Below, piece after piece: positions 12,701 to 25,436 of a DNA stretch of 64,000 nucleotides (position 1 is the stretch's first letter; each line of letters begins with the position of its first letter). The stretch is from Primula veris. Taxonomy: Eukaryota; Streptophyta; Magnoliopsida; Ericales; Primulaceae. The notes under the pieces were generated by a model that had not been told where the DNA came from, did not search any database, and saw nothing but the letters and a program-made list of their open reading frames with translations. The DNA lies in the NCBI GenBank assembly GCA_963682055.1, contig OY821750.1, forward strand, positions 32,352,081 to 32,416,080, in the 5' to 3' direction. A program made the translations under genes and the position numbers.

Positions 12701-15700
12701 GGTGCATTTTACTCAAACTCGTATCCAAAATTATTTCATTGAGGTGAAATGCAGATCAAAAGTGAATATCAGTTTATTAAATAGCACGCCGATTAGAAAT
12801 CAGTTCATTGAAGTGCATGCTATCAAGATTAGCATTAAATGGGAAGCAGGTTTTTCTTTTAGGTCCAAAATGAACTACTTAATTTTCATTCCCCCATATC
12901 TGAAGCATGCATCAATTCATAGCACTACTGGTCGTATTTTTCTAGCATCTTAACAGCGGTTTACGAACGTTAACAAATCTGGAAAACCATCCTGTGGTTC
13001 TTTCTCCCCTTCTGTGGTTTGAAAAAGAAAATTTAGTTTCTAGCTAGATCTGCTCTATGTCTAAAAATTTGCTATTTGTCATGTCTTGCAGGACGCAATT
13101 CTCGGTAGTGCACTTAAGGAAGTCATCGGTGATGTCTTGAAAGCCAAGTGGGACCACCAGAGGGTTAAATTTTCATTGCCTCCTTTGATGAATCTTGTAA
13201 GTACATCGTAAATACAGACACCATACGTAATTTGCAGAATGTGTCCACCTCTTTAAAGGTGAAATGTTTTTTCTTAGCTCCGGTTCTTAAGGTTTTATTC
13301 CAGTTTGTTGCATGCATATCCGGTATATGAATGGTACCCAACCGACCAAACCTTCAGTTCCCAGTTCAGCTGGTCGAAATGACCAGTTTGGCTCCGATAA
13401 CACTGCTTATTTGGAAACTGTTACTAACCTAAGGCCCTTCACCAAAATGCTGTTTATCCCCTACTTACTATATTTGAGTCGATGATATCCAACTGATAAT
13501 CGACCTTATAGTTCTAGTGATGGTTATTTTGCTATGGGGACCACATCTTCATTGTGGTGCTGAATTGTTACCTTTCTTTGTCTGCACTATTGTCTTATTC
13601 TTTTCCCCTAATTTTTTTAATTTACTTCTTTTTTATAGCAAGTGTTTATGTAAGTACATCCATGGCAGTTTCTATCTGTTCTAAAAAACCAGGACCGGGT
13701 GGTTGTCATTAGTTTCTCAGTAAAAACTACCGAGTTCAAGCGAGTCTTTTCAGTTTTCGGGGTCCTTTGAAAGTTTCTATCTTCTATCTTAATTGCTTAA
13801 ACTCACTTTCTGTCATTATCTGCAACGTTTATTTACGCAAGTGAGTTTTTTCAGTTTTCGGGCACCTTTGGTCTTATTTCTGTTTCAACATTCTTGTTTA
13901 AAGACTCGGTAGCTGTAGCTTTTGGTCTTGCATAGAGACTTTAATCATTTCTTGTTTTATCTCCTCTTTTTAATTTTTTTTTAATTTATATTCTGACACT
14001 GGTTTTATAGTTATTAGGAGAACCGGGAACAGGAGGATCATCCACAGTATCGATGGTAGGTGCGGTCAAAAAGTGGCAAAAATCTGATCCTGAAAAAGCT
14101 TTGGAAACTTGGAAAAAGCTGTCAGAGGCCAATTCGAAACTCGAAATGATGCTCAACCTGCTAAGTAAAATGGCTAAAGAACAATGGGAATCTTATAAAC
14201 TTACTGTCGATAGCTGCAGCATGCTTAGATATGATAAGGTATTAGTCTAACCACTTATTATTCTCATAGCCATTGAAAGTTTGGAAATGTTCTTACACAT
14301 ATCCACACAAAGATCTGTACACAGGGGCTAAACAGCATTATAAGCATTGATGGGTTAAATCGTGTGGTTTATCCAACATAAAAAAGGCACCAGACTGCTT
14401 ATTGGGAAGACCCAGACTTCACACGATTTTCAAGCATCCTTTTGTCAGGCACATTAACATTGACTAGCCGAGGGCCCGAGTTGTCGTAGAAACAATCCGT
14501 TTTGTTGGGACGCTACCCTTCAAAACAGCCTCTGAATCCTGCAATTCAACCGTCAGCTGGGTTCAGCTTGAACATAATATGTACATCGTCAATCGCAACC
14601 TTTTGAACATCATCATTTCTAACCCTTTTCAAAAACTCGCTATACGGTACCCTTTATATAAAGAGGAAACAATTGGGCCGCATCCGGGAACGGAAACTTT
14701 GTTTTTGACTTGTTGTTGAGATCCATGAATATTTTATTTCCTTATACCCTGCATCATCCAAATATATAGTTTTACTATCTTTATAGTGATAATGTTACCC
14801 ACATTGTGGTCGAAACAAAAAATAAAAAAATGGTTAAGGTTGAAGATATTCTCAAACTTAGCCACCTCAAAGGTGTGCTGAACCACACTTGTTTAGAAGG
14901 TTTATGTGAGGCAACTCAGCAAACCTTAAAAAAAATCACTACGTTATTACTCAATATACTTGTATGGATTCTGAAGTCTAAACACACGTCAATTACTTAG
15001 GTAAGTGCCTGATTTGGATATTTAAAAACTTAATCAATATTGTCAACCAGGAGATAACTAGGATCAAATTCTATTTTACAAGTATTCCATCTCTGTCTTT
15101 GTGTGTTGATGATCAAATGTTTGTTGATAGAAACTATACGAGGTAAGAGTTTATTCTATGGGTATTAATCTTAAGCATGCTTGCAGTGGTTGGAGCAAAG
15201 GAGTGAGCCAAATGAAGTAGAAATTGTAAAGGCAATGCTCCAAGCTAGAGATGCCATGCTTGAGATAAGACAGCTCATGCGCATGATGGGAGAGTCTGCT
15301 GCTGTCCCGGTATGTTATTTTGACAAAGTTACGTACTAAATGTAAAATATGTAGGCATATTGCATTCTATCAGAAGGTACTTTTTCCAGTTAATTATTAA
15401 ACTAGTTTCTAGGAGGGTTCTTTTTAATCGATTTGATAACCACTTTTACTGCTTTCCATATGTACATCCATTCTGAATGTCTATCGAATGTCTTAAATAG
15501 TCAATTATTGAGAACTTACTGCAAAGGAGTATAATATTTATTCTGTCACAAGTAATCGCTTGTTTGCCATTGAGTGGTACCTTCAATGAGCAGACACTTC
15601 AATAAACTTTATATATATATACTGTTCAAAAATCTGATTTCACTTTCGATGACATACACTCCAATACATAGTTTTTTTACTAAGCATTTTGTTACATAAA

Positions 15701-16264
15701 GTGATTTTATTATCGACCGGAAACACCCTTAAATAAGTGTTTTTGGATTGGCCTATTGAATGGTACAAGAGAATGAATGGTTCCCGGTAGATAAATAGGA
15801 TATAAGTCCAAACATGTCAATTATTAGGAATTGCCTAAAAAATTGACTCACATTCTTGTTCTGCCTGACTTCGATAAGCTAGTCTGGTGTTTTCAGTTGA
15901 TCTGCCCCCTCTGCCTCCATCTTAGAAATGACCTTCGGATACCTATTTCATTATTCAATATTTTTTATCGAAGTTCTCTGTATATTAAAATTTTCAGATT
16001 GAACCTGAATCACAAACTCAGCTGTTGGACGCCACGATGAACATGGAAGGAGTTCTTCTGGCAGGAGTTCCAGGGGCAGGCGGTTTTGATGCTGTTTTTG
16101 CTGTCACCTTAGGGAATTCCAGTACCAATGTGACAACAGCTTGGAGTTCCGTCAATGTATTGGCCTTGCTAGTGAGAGAAGATCCTCGTGGCGTTTGTTT
16201 GGAAAACAACGATCCACGTGCGAGTGTTATCACAACCGGAATTTCTTCAGTTCATTTAGAGTAG
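9364..16264 (+). CDS. PMK: Phosphomevalonate kinase (EC 2.7.4.2), ten exons, complete
   Basis: Catalyses mevalonate 5-phosphate + ATP to mevalonate 5-diphosphate in the mevalonate pathway of isoprenoid synthesis. Exons: 9364-9371, 10037-10187, 10876-10973, 11134-11243, 11324-11376, 12201-12584, 13092-13196, 14011-14238, 15187-15309, 15998-16264. They join in frame to 508 residues, close to the usual plant length. It belongs to the GHMP kinase family: APGKVLMTGGYLVL at residues 7-20, the ATP loop TGLGSSAAM at 180-188, LLGEPGTGGSS encoded at the start of exon 8, and the C-terminal AGVPGAGGFDA at 442-452. The first exon holds only eight bases (ATG GCG GT). Intron 3 (10974-11133) appears to start with GC rather than GT. 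Exon 2 uses a weak donor (GG|GTTCGT), chosen because it restores the family sequence DSWAW-AWADIKL. Introns 1 and 5 carry repeat insertions. Confidence 0.95.
9489..9516. repeat. (AT)n microsatellite, left flank of the half-hairpin element
   Basis: An AT dinucleotide run in PMK intron 1. It directly borders the transposon-derived segment 9517-9676, which is bordered on its other side by another (AT)n run to about 9711. Confidence 0.9.
9517..9676 (+). mobile_element. Half copy of the TA-targeting hairpin MITE, in PMK intron 1
   Basis: About 160 bp closely matching the right arm of the palindromic element at 24516-24866. Both share the AATTTTACCATAATTTC start, ACAAGACGCATATTTGTG in the middle and the CTCCC/TTCCC end. 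It lies between two (AT)n runs, as the full copy does. A short deletion removes about 20 bases near its right end. The left arm is missing. Confidence 0.72.
11420..11690 (+). repeat. Imperfect tandem duplication in PMK intron 5
   Basis: Two adjacent copies of roughly 140 bp. Both contain CACTGTTTGGCTGTTGTGAT (at about 11439 and 11580), followed by a GTCTTCAAT phrase and a GCTGGCA/GTTGGCA phrase. The copies have diverged by substitutions and small gaps. Confidence 0.6.
14330..14720. other. Richer-GC insert in PMK intron 8
   Basis: This stretch is clearly higher in GC than the surrounding intron. It includes segments such as CCGAGGGCCCGAGTTGTCG and GGGCCGCATCCGGGAACGG. On the minus strand it gives short open segments in more than one frame, which suggests a decayed fragment of a gene or transposon. 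I cannot recognise the source. Confidence 0.3.
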
Positions 16265-19200
16265 GTAATAAATCCCACAATGTATTTTATTTTTTCCGAT
16301 GGTGTTGCAAAAACAAGTTATGTTCTAGTTTGACCTTCAGAATCTGAGTTGAAAGTAAAAGATATACAAGGAGAAATGTGTTCTTGTATCTTGTTGTAAT
16401 GTCGTGTATTGGTTTGATAAAGTATTTCGAAAAGCAAGTACAGTAGTGCAAACCTGGAACTTTCAAACATTATTTGGTAATTTGATTATTGTTTCTGTAC
16501 TTAATTCGTAGTGTTCTATAATACATGGGTTGAAATTTGAAAATTGGTTTGGATGAATGATTGTGTAAATCTGCCTTGTTACCTCTGTTTCTTAATTGTG
16601 CAAATCTGCCCTGTAATTCGTTTTCTTAATTGTGCAAATTTGTGTTGTAACATCCTTGGATAATTATTATAAAACTGTCTTGTCAAATGTCAATGAATGT
16701 GTTAGCAGCAACTCAAGATTACGATAACTGGAATCTGCAACTCAAGATTACGATAACTGGAATCTCTAAAATCTTGGAGAAGTTCGTTGTTACGATGTGA
16801 AATTATACGATCCTTAAATAGGAATGCTAAAGCGGTATCCACTCGGGTCTTTTTGGTGGCCGGTCACCTTTTAAGAATTTTTTTTTTTCATAAGTCACTA
16901 TTTTCACAAAAATTTTAATTCTAGGTCACATTATAAGTGATATGAAAAGATATTATTTTCGTAACTTTTTGGTATCTTTTTCTTTTACTTAATAATTCAA
17001 AAAAAAACTAAAAAACAGCTTTTAAGTTGTTTTTTTACACTTTAATATATTTCTTGTGTAAATTATAATATCTTTTTTTTAAGTTTAAAAACAGCTTTTA
17101 AACTCTTTTTTACATTTTAATATATTTTCCGTATATATTATAAGTTATTTTTTAAGCTTAAAAGGAGCTTAAAACAGCTTTTAAGCTCTTTTTTATTGAA
17201 CCGGGTGACTGAAACTTAAATTAGTATCGGTTCAGCACTAAGACACTAAAAATATTATAAAAGATGACTTCTAGCTAATATTATCCTCGGAAAAACAACT
17301 CCACCAATAATCTGGGCTACGTGGGCTAAAACCTGGGCTTGATAAAAGCCCATATATTATCAGTTCATCAAGAATAGTCCAATTTTTACTAAATTTTTGT
17401 ATTTCGACAAACGATGAGAAAGTTCTTTTTATAATTTAACGAAGGGTGGTTAAATAGGGATAAAAATAATAAAGTGAAATTTTAATATCTTATTTTTTTC
17501 TCGGCATCGCACTTTATAAAACCGTTTAGTGTGTGTTTTGTGTGTAAATAGTCCGTTTAGTGTGTATTTTGTATGTAAATAGTCTGTTTAGTGTGTGTTT
17601 TGTGTATAAATAGTTTTCCTTATGCAAAATAATGTATTAGAATAAGAGCATATCCCTCTAGTTGTACACAGCGGCACCTCAATATCACGGAATGCCTAAA
17701 ACTCGAATTTTGTTTGTTTCTCAATAAATGCAAATCAAAATAAAAACAAAATTAAATTATAACTAAAGAGTTTTTAACTCATGATCTTCTGTCTAAAATA
17801 TTAAACTAATCTACCATTTGAGATATTGCAGCATATTGTAAACAAATTAGTGTTTAATATTTTTATTTTAACAACCAATTAAATGAAAATTTTAGTCAGA
17901 TGTTGCCCGTAAAAAAAAATTCGAACCAATTGCTCAAGTTTCAAACGTTACTCGATTTAGGCCGGAGGCGCCTGCTAATTGAAACATATCTTTCTCAATT
18001 CTCTATGTTACTTTCTTGTACTTTTAGCTAACATGGATAATGGATTTATTTTGTTTCTTGATACCTTGAAAATTGAAAGAATATACTCCTATTATATGAG
18101 AAATTATTGTATCCTTTCTTTTCTGTTCCTTTTTGTATAATATACAATAATACTGAGAAATATACGATCAGATTTCATCTCTATCAAAATGAAAATTTGG
18201 CCTTTTCTTTTTAATTTTGTTATTTACAAGATTTACATAGTACGGGGAAAAAATTCGTTTATTGTATTGTTAGCACAGTGTTTAACGATTTAGCTATTTT
18301 ACTAACAATTTTAACAATTGAGATACAAAACTATGAAATTTGTCAAGATTGAGTATCTACCGTTAAACAAAATGATGAAATTGCACTCAAATTCTCTTGT
18401 CTAGCACATGATGAGTGTAATTCTATCAACATACGTCAAAAATAGATCATCATATGTGAGATATAATGATTGCAATCTCGTCGATTTATACTGTTACTCC
18501 CTTAATTGGATAAAATTTCATAGTTCGATATATCAATTGTTAAAATTGATAGTTTATTACGTAAATCGTTAAGCACCGATAATACAGTAGAACATATGTA
18601 ATTTGGTATTTGGTCATTTGAGATTTTGTGAAGATATTTCCCCCTTCTAGAAAGAAGATCAATGTTTTATTTGAATATATCCGTAACGCTTTTCATAGAT
18701 AAGGATTAAATGTTTGGTAATAGTCAGGTAGGATAAGAAAAAATAAAGTAGTGGTATGACTTTTTAAATAAATTACAAAAAAAAGGTAAATTAAATAATA
18801 AGCTGCCAAAAATATTCCATAGCAATTATATTCAGTTCCTTTATTTTTGGTTCATTGGTGAAAGGTTCTTATTGTATAAAAGGTCACATTTTTGACCCAT
18901 TTGAATTTATTTTCAGAGATGAAAAATAAATTAAAAAAAACTATACTAATGGCCCTTATAATTAAAACTTGGTATTTAACTAGTTAATATTATTATTTTT
19001 CTTTGATTGTTTGTGTTTTTAATGAACTATAAAAACTTAAAAACTAATACGGAGTAAGATTTTAAACTATAAGGGCTAATAATATAGTTTTTTTTTTTGG
19101 AAAAAAACACTTCTAATAACAAATTATTTCTTCAGACATTAAATTTGACTATTTTTTTTGGTAGTTATTTATACCAACTAGCGTGTTCCTAGGAAACAAC

Positions 19201-20279
19201 ATATTTTAATTATTTTATAAATTGACCATCTAGTCAACTTTTCCCTCTTTTTTTCTAATCAAAAAGTAGCAAGTCAAACTGTATTTAGACAAATTGTCAA
19301 AATAAAATCTAATTAGCAAGATTATATAATTATATTTTGTAAAACGTTTTCTTTAATAATTTGGCCTTGTCAGTAAATTAAAGTCAAGTTTGTAACGTAT
19401 GGTCAAATAATTCATTGCACCATTCCATTATCTCACATTAAATATTCTAACATACATTGGACAAGCCATATACTGATAAATAAATTGACATGCATATTCA
19501 TATTTCAATGCTAAATATAGTAGTAGTATATTATTGAAGTGATTTCCATTGCTTTTTCTTTGTCACGTCTTTAGGAATAATTCTTTGGTCCAACCCAAAT
19601 TAAAGAAAGATAAATGAATTGTGACTAGTCACACCAAAAAAGAATTTTCATTTCTTACGGAACTATATAAGCTAATATATATTATATAATGCAAAATGTT
19701 TTATTTACTATCAGGATCATAATTTTGAACTTGTCTTCTGAATATAGACACATTGCTTTTTTGAACTTTTCTTCAATGAGAAGTCTTCCAAAATAATTGG
19801 TGCTTAATATTATTACAATTTGTCCCCCCCCACATAATGGAAAATAGACCATGGAAAAAACATGTAATTGACTGAAAATAACAATGGACAACTTTGTTCT
19901 TCAACTTTCCTTATCATAAAAACCTTCCTTAAACAACTAATTAAACCGTATCGACCCGCAAAGCCTATCGAGAAAAAGAACTAATTAAACATCCTGTTGT
20001 TGTTTCTTTTTTCAGTTTTCGTTTGCTAAAATCAAATATAGATGGCTAAGATTCGAACCAACGAGAGGGTATATGAAATCGTGACCTTGTGAACACGTCC
20101 AAACCCCTATTGGTTCGGTAACAAGTAACAACTATGGCTTTATGACGTATTAGAAGTAAGACGCCTAATTAACGAGATCGTTAATCAAAAAAGTTGAAAG
20201 TGTAGACCAGTAATTTCAAAGTCCATGTTTAAAATAAACAATCAAGAACATAATTATTTGAAGTTAGAACATTACATTA
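16265..20279. other. Intergenic region downstream of PMK
   Basis: AT-rich with no supported gene. It holds a tandem repeat at 17010-17195. A pair of inverted 20-bp segments at about 18945 and 19070 (ACTAATGGCCCTTATAAT and its near complement) looks like a small decayed MITE. The remainder is unexplained single-copy-looking AT-rich sequence. Confidence 0.5.
17010..17195 (+). repeat. Imperfect tandem repeat, unit about 76-83 bp
   Basis: The phrase ACAGCTTTTAA recurs at 17015, 17091 and 17174. The first two are followed by a T-run and TTTAATATATTT. This gives a little over two tandem units. Confidence 0.7.
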
Positions 20280-20682
20280 AGGCCTCGTTTGGTACGATGA
20301 GATTAGGGTGGTATTATGGTAGTATTTATTAAAAATACTGTCGGGCTCATAAATACCGTGTTTTGTATGAAAAATGAATGCGGTACTATTAGTAACATGA
20401 GATTAAAAATGATGAGAAATTGAGATATTTTAAATAGGGGATGTGGTATTATGAAATGAAAGTATTTTGAGTAAAGGTACGTGTGGTATATATATATATT
20501 AAAATAGTCCAACAGCAATAGATGTAAATTTGTAAAATAGTCCAACCGTAATAAAAAGCAAACGAATACTTCATCGATATTTCATATATGTACTATTAAT
20601 ACCACATTCATTTGTTATCCTATCATAATCCGAATGTATTACTAGTACCATTACTACTAATACCGTGAACAAACGAGTCCAG
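20280..20682. mobile_element. MITE-like element with GGCCTCGTTTGG-type inverted ends
   Basis: The left end is GGCCTCGTTTGGTAC and the right end is GAACAAACGAGTCC, an imperfect inverted pair of the kind seen at the ends of Tourist/Harbinger-like and hAT-like MITEs. The interior is rich in ATACCA/GGTAT phrases in both orientations, so the whole can fold. No matching target duplication is visible, so the superfamily is uncertain. Confidence 0.5.
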
Positions 20683-22085
20683 ATTATATATCTCATTCCA
20701 CTTTGTTAAAGTCTTCAGCTTTGTTACTTCTAATGAGAAAATTCAAATCAAGTTGATAGAAACAAATTCGTACGAATTCAGCTGGTCCCTTACTAAAAGT
20801 AGCTTCCTAGAAAAAACATGATCAATTTCAACCCACTAAGCCATAACGTACGACATATAGGGCGGACCCGGTAGATGGCTGTAGGTGCCGTGGTCATCCC
20901 GACGGTGATTTTTAAATTTTTTTTATATGTTTAATTAAAAAATTTCTAAAATATATATATTGATGGTCTCCCCTAATTAAACAAAATAGTTGTTAGTGTA
21001 GTTGTAAAATTGGCTTTAAGGTAGTGGAATGTTAAAAGTTCAAATTATGTTAGTTGTTTTTTTCTAAAAAATTTCTGTTTTTACCTTAAAATTACCAAAT
21101 TTCGTAAATGACCATTCTATTTTTCCAAATAAAGATTACTAAAAAATATGTTTTATTGTCCAATACCCTTTGTCTTTAACTTCATATTTATTTTATGTTA
21201 GATTAAATATAGAAAAAATTCTTTATTTTTGTATTATATCTTATTTATTTTATCCTTTATTCGACATATTTTTTACACCACGTCCCCTCTCCCAAAAAAT
21301 CATCATGGTTCCGCCCCCGCCCCTGACGACATATATAATAAATGGTTAAAAAGGACGGTCAAATTTGTTATAAATGTTTGCCAAATAACAATATTCGTCT
21401 TAAAACTGAAATATATGTCGCTAAATGACAATATTTATGTCATGATCATGTCTCCAGTTAAGGTGTTAGAGATCAAAATTTGTCACTATTTTCGCCTCAC
21501 CTTTCTTTTGTAGTAGATAAAAAATTGGAACCATAGATGAAGTACACCTAAATGATCTGCCAAGTTTTTTTTTTTATAATTACTAACCCTCATTTGAAGA
21601 TAAAACTGATTCGCATGTATCAATGTTCAAACTCTAATGATAACCGTGATATATTCGGATACCAACAGAAACAACACTATGATACAACATAAATGAAGAA
21701 GACCTAACCATTGACGTAATTACTACTAATAAATATCCTTCCTATAGTAGGTTACATGCATTTGCCCACTAAAAGATTCCATCACATTTTATATGTTTAC
21801 TAAGTCTTTTAAAGAAATTCTACATGATTAAAAGTATATATATATATACACGTTTGCCAAGTCACTTCAAGACGAAATTAGTTGACAATTTTGCTTAATT
21901 AGCAGAATAACTATATTAGTATTTGATTTTGCAAAAAGAAATACAACAGGAACAATTAAATTAGATAGTCCACTTCTTGTTTTTATTTATTTTTAAATAA
22001 CACTTCTTATATATACTCCTTTAAATGGAAAACAAATTTAAATACTATTTGGGAAATAGATTTTTCAAATATATACGGTATGAGT
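20683..22085. other. AT-rich intergenic sequence
   Basis: No gene, RNA or clear transposon end is seen. The open frame at 21229-21513 has no recognisable domain. Confidence 0.5.
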
Positions 22086-22097
22086 AACCATATAAGT

Positions 22098-22435
22098 TGT
22101 AATAACCCGGGTTGTCGTATGAAGTGTAAAGAGAAAGTATTGTTTCACATCGTTTAGATATGTAAGTACCTATATGGTATGTAACTTAAGTAAACATTCA
22201 TTACTATCACCAAGTCCTTTTAAAGTCGTGCGGCCGGAGAAACGACGACGAAATCGGACCAAAACGGACAGTATTGACGGTAGTAAACAGATGATAACGG
22301 TATGATTAGAGAAGCGGATCCTTACACGAGTCCTCTCATGCCTATACACATGATTAAAAGCAATTCGTCTATGTAAATACATGTATCCATATGTTATTTT
22401 TGACACAAATATATATATCGTGGTGGGCTCTATTA
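22098..22435. mobile_element. Possible LTR or TRIM-like remnant
   Basis: It starts TGTAATAACCCGGGTTGTCG and contains a GC-richer core (GTGCGGCCGGAGAAACG, then GACCAAAACGGACAGTATTG). That core differs sharply from the surrounding AT-rich DNA and resembles phrases I have seen in plant short LTR elements. There is no partner LTR, primer-binding site or 5S-like segment that I can see. Low confidence. Confidence 0.3.
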
Positions 22436-22574
22436 CACCTTAAACCACCAAAATTTCACAAATTAGATGTGAACTATATGAGACAATCACGTGAGAACAT
22501 GTGCCCCAATTACACAAACCAAGTTGTCAATGTCCATGTAAAGTATGGTTGATGGATGCCAATTTATCAAAACA

Positions 22575-22655
22575 GTGACAAGTTACGGAGTTATTAAATA
22601 CAGTTTTTATGACAGTTTTATATCATCACTAAATCAATATTATTTTGTATTGTTG
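22575..22655 (+). mobile_element. CACTA-type MITE, truncated copy C
   Basis: About 80 bp keeping only the internal CAGTTTTTATGACAGTTTTAT phrase and the right-end TATTATTTTGTA segment of the family. The inverted ends are lost. Confidence 0.45.
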
Positions 22656-23070
22656 TTATAATTGGGTCCTCGCAATTGACCAAGGTTTCATGTAGTTCTA
22701 TTATTTTATATTGTTAGGTGAAATTTTTTACATTTTGGAAGTTGGTATTTGCGTGTGACTAGTGAGAAATTATTTTCAAACGCACACGTTGAATTTTAAG
22801 CTACCATAAACTTCTTGGTAGATGTTATTTTGGATAATGAAATTGGGAGGAAATTAAGTAGTGAGAAATGAACATATCGAACATAAAATTCAAAGAAAAT
22901 GTGTATTTTATGTATATGATTTGGAAAAGTCTAATTCCTAGTATTTTTCATCATATTGAATAGCTACTTAAAATTTCAAACATTCTGAAATTATAAATGA
23001 AAGTTCTGAGAGTTCAATATACTTATGTACTTAGAAATAGCATTACTGTACTGGTAAAATTAATTAATTA

Positions 23071-23300
23071 CTCCATCAGTTTTCAATTAATTGTACTCTA
23101 CGAGTGCAATTTTAACCGACTTATAACATGTATCAAAATTGTTGAAATGAAAATTTTTCAAACCTAAATCATATAATTTAATGTTTGAACTATATGATTA
23201 ACTTCTGAAAATTTTCATTTCGACAATTTTGATAAAAGTTGTTGACGGGTCAAAATTGCACGTAGTTTCGTAATGAATAATTAATTGGGAACGAATGCAC
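23071..23300. mobile_element. Stowaway-like hairpin MITE
   Basis: 230 bp flanked by TA on both sides. Left end CTCCATCAGTTTTCAATTAATTG; right end, read in reverse complement, GTGCATTCGTTCCCAATTAATT. The two halves pair over most of their length, with CAAAATTGTTGAAATGAAAATTTT facing AAAATTTTCATTTCGACAATTTTG. TA target duplication and a CTCC start are Stowaway (Tc1/mariner) traits. A relative lies at 50874-51088. Confidence 0.7.
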
Positions 23301-23528
23301 TAACATATAGCTTAATAAATACAGTAGTATGTTTTAAAATTGGATAAGAGTTAATTATAGAACCGATCTCTTTCTTGCATGCATTTCTTGCATACATCTC
23401 GTAATGGATAATTAATTGATAACGAATACAGTAACATATATAGCTTAATAAATACAGTAGTATGTTTTAAAATTGGATAAAAATAAATTATACAACCGAT
23501 CTCTTTCTTGCATACATTTCTTAGTTTG
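23268..23528 (+). repeat. Tandem duplication, period 131 bp
   Basis: TCGTAATGAATAATTAATTG at 23268 recurs as TCGTAATGGATAATTAATTG at 23399. Each copy is followed by a shared tail including TATAGCTTAATAAATACAG and CCGATCTCTTTCTTGCAT. The first unit overlaps the right end of the Stowaway-like element, so the duplication came after that insertion. Confidence 0.8.
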
Positions 23529-24495
23529 TTGTTATAGAAAGATGGCCTTAACAATTTAAAATTAATTATGAATAAATACGAGGATATTAATTAATTATCA
23601 GAATTGGATAAGATTTTTAAAGGGAAATTGCAAAAACATTATTAGACCAAATCGTCCAAATTGAATTATAAGTGCTATAAATTAATTACGCCATCTTTGT
23701 ATACAATACCCCATTTAATACTAATTGCAAATTGTGTAAACACGTATGATATAAAATGGTTCCACATTATTATTAATATATACTATACATTCATTTATCC
23801 CGTAAACAAACATGGTCTAAAACTCTTATAAAGTTTAATTGTGGTCGCGTTATACTTTATTTTAAATGCAATTTGCTAATTTACTTGCAAATTGCACCAC
23901 TGCATAGTAACAAAATAAACAACAACATTATAATAAGATAACGTGCCGAAATAATAATATCAGACCAAAATGTCAACATAATGCATACTTAGAGGCAAAG
24001 TGTTCGCTGGGAATATAATAAATTGTCTTTTAATGCTTTTTTAAAGCAAAGATCATGACAACTACTTGTATATATATAGTTGTAAGCATATAGTATACTG
24101 TTTCTGTGAATTATTAAGTAACAGTCACCCTATATAACTGGTTTACAACTCGTTAGCATAAAAAAATATTAAATAGATAAAAAAAAAATAATTTTTGATT
24201 AATATTTAAGTTTAGAATAGGCCCCACTAGGGTTTAATTTTTTTTTATTTGAGTTTTTAGTGTGTTGTACAATTTGTTTTTAATTTATCAAATTCTAATT
24301 TATTAAAACTATAAAAAATAAATTAGTTATTGAAAAACATTATCTAACCATCTATTTTTTAATTTACAACATATACTCAATTTCTGGCGTTATTTTTAAA
24401 TTAGAAAATGAAATCACGACTCTATGTCTCTAATCCATTAGGAAGGTTCTTATAATATTTCTGATTAAATATTAACTAAGGTTACCTTTTTAATA

Positions 24496-24515
24496 TATAT
24501 ATATATATATATATA
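24496..24515. repeat. (AT)n run, left border of the hairpin element
   Basis: A short AT dinucleotide run directly left of the palindromic element at 24516. A matching run (about 24867-24888) borders its right end. Confidence 0.9.
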
Positions 24516-24866
24516 GAGGAAGAATATATGAACATCATGAAAAACACCCAACTAAACACTTTTTCGTAAAAACGCTCCAAATCAAGATTTGGTTAATATA
24601 AATCTCAATAGTTTCACGACGGGAACACAAATATGAGTCTTGTTTTTTTTTTTCTGAGATGTATAATGACATGTTTTGAATTTTTAAATTTTACCATAAT
24701 TTCGAAAACATGTCATTATACATCTCGGAAAAAAAAAAACAAGACGCATATTTGTGTTCTCGTCGTGAAACCATTGAGATTTGCATTAACCAAATCTTAA
24801 TTTGGAGCGTTTTTATGAAAAAGTGTCTAGTTGTGTGTTTTTCATGATGTTCATATAACATTTCCC
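24516..24866. mobile_element. 351-bp palindromic foldback MITE inside a TA microsatellite
   Basis: Two arms of 162 bp (24516-24677 and 24705-24866) are near-perfect reverse complements around a 27-bp loop. Examples are TATATGAACATCATGAAAAAC against its complement at the far end, and GACATGTTTT against AAAACATGTC at the centre. (AT)n runs directly border both ends. It has no coding capacity. A half copy with the same TA-repeat borders sits in PMK intron 1. Behaviour and target resemble the microsatellite-targeting MITE Micron described in rice, though I do not claim sequence relationship. Confidence 0.82.
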
Positions 24867-25436
24867 ATATATATATATATATATATATAAAGTCGTGCTA
24901 AATATACAATATATATATATGAAAATTAACTTCTTCATAACTTTTTAGCAAAAAGATGTCACGTGAATGCCACATGCTTATGTAGTATATTAGGTATCAC
25001 GTACATGCAAAATGCTTTCATCGTCTTTTAATATTTGGTGACTTTTTTTTTTATTAATCCCTAAATTTATTATTATTAATCCCTAAATTACATATAAGAG
25101 AAGCTATATATATCTATTGGACTAATGCTACTCTAAAAAATTTAAATTCAAAAATAAATTTTCTAACCCTTAACCAGATACATATAAAACGTGCTAAGTA
25201 GAGTTATAAATTTCGGCTACTGAATTAGTCTAAAAGCCATTATAATTGGTTGACGACTACTGTAACATAAATAATTAATTGCAATTGCAATTATTTCATA
25301 CCATAAATGGTCTGATTTATGACACGTTGTATTTATCTTTAGCTAAACAGTTTATATATTGTCATAGCCCAATCTATGATTTTAATTTTGAAGGCATGCA
25401 CTCGTCCTTAACCTAATTATATACCACTAAAATTTA

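Noticed and set aside
22098..22435. Cassandra-type TRIM with 5S rRNA
   Set aside because: The start resembles such LTRs but no 5S-like promoter segment or second LTR could be found. Recorded only as a low-confidence remnant.
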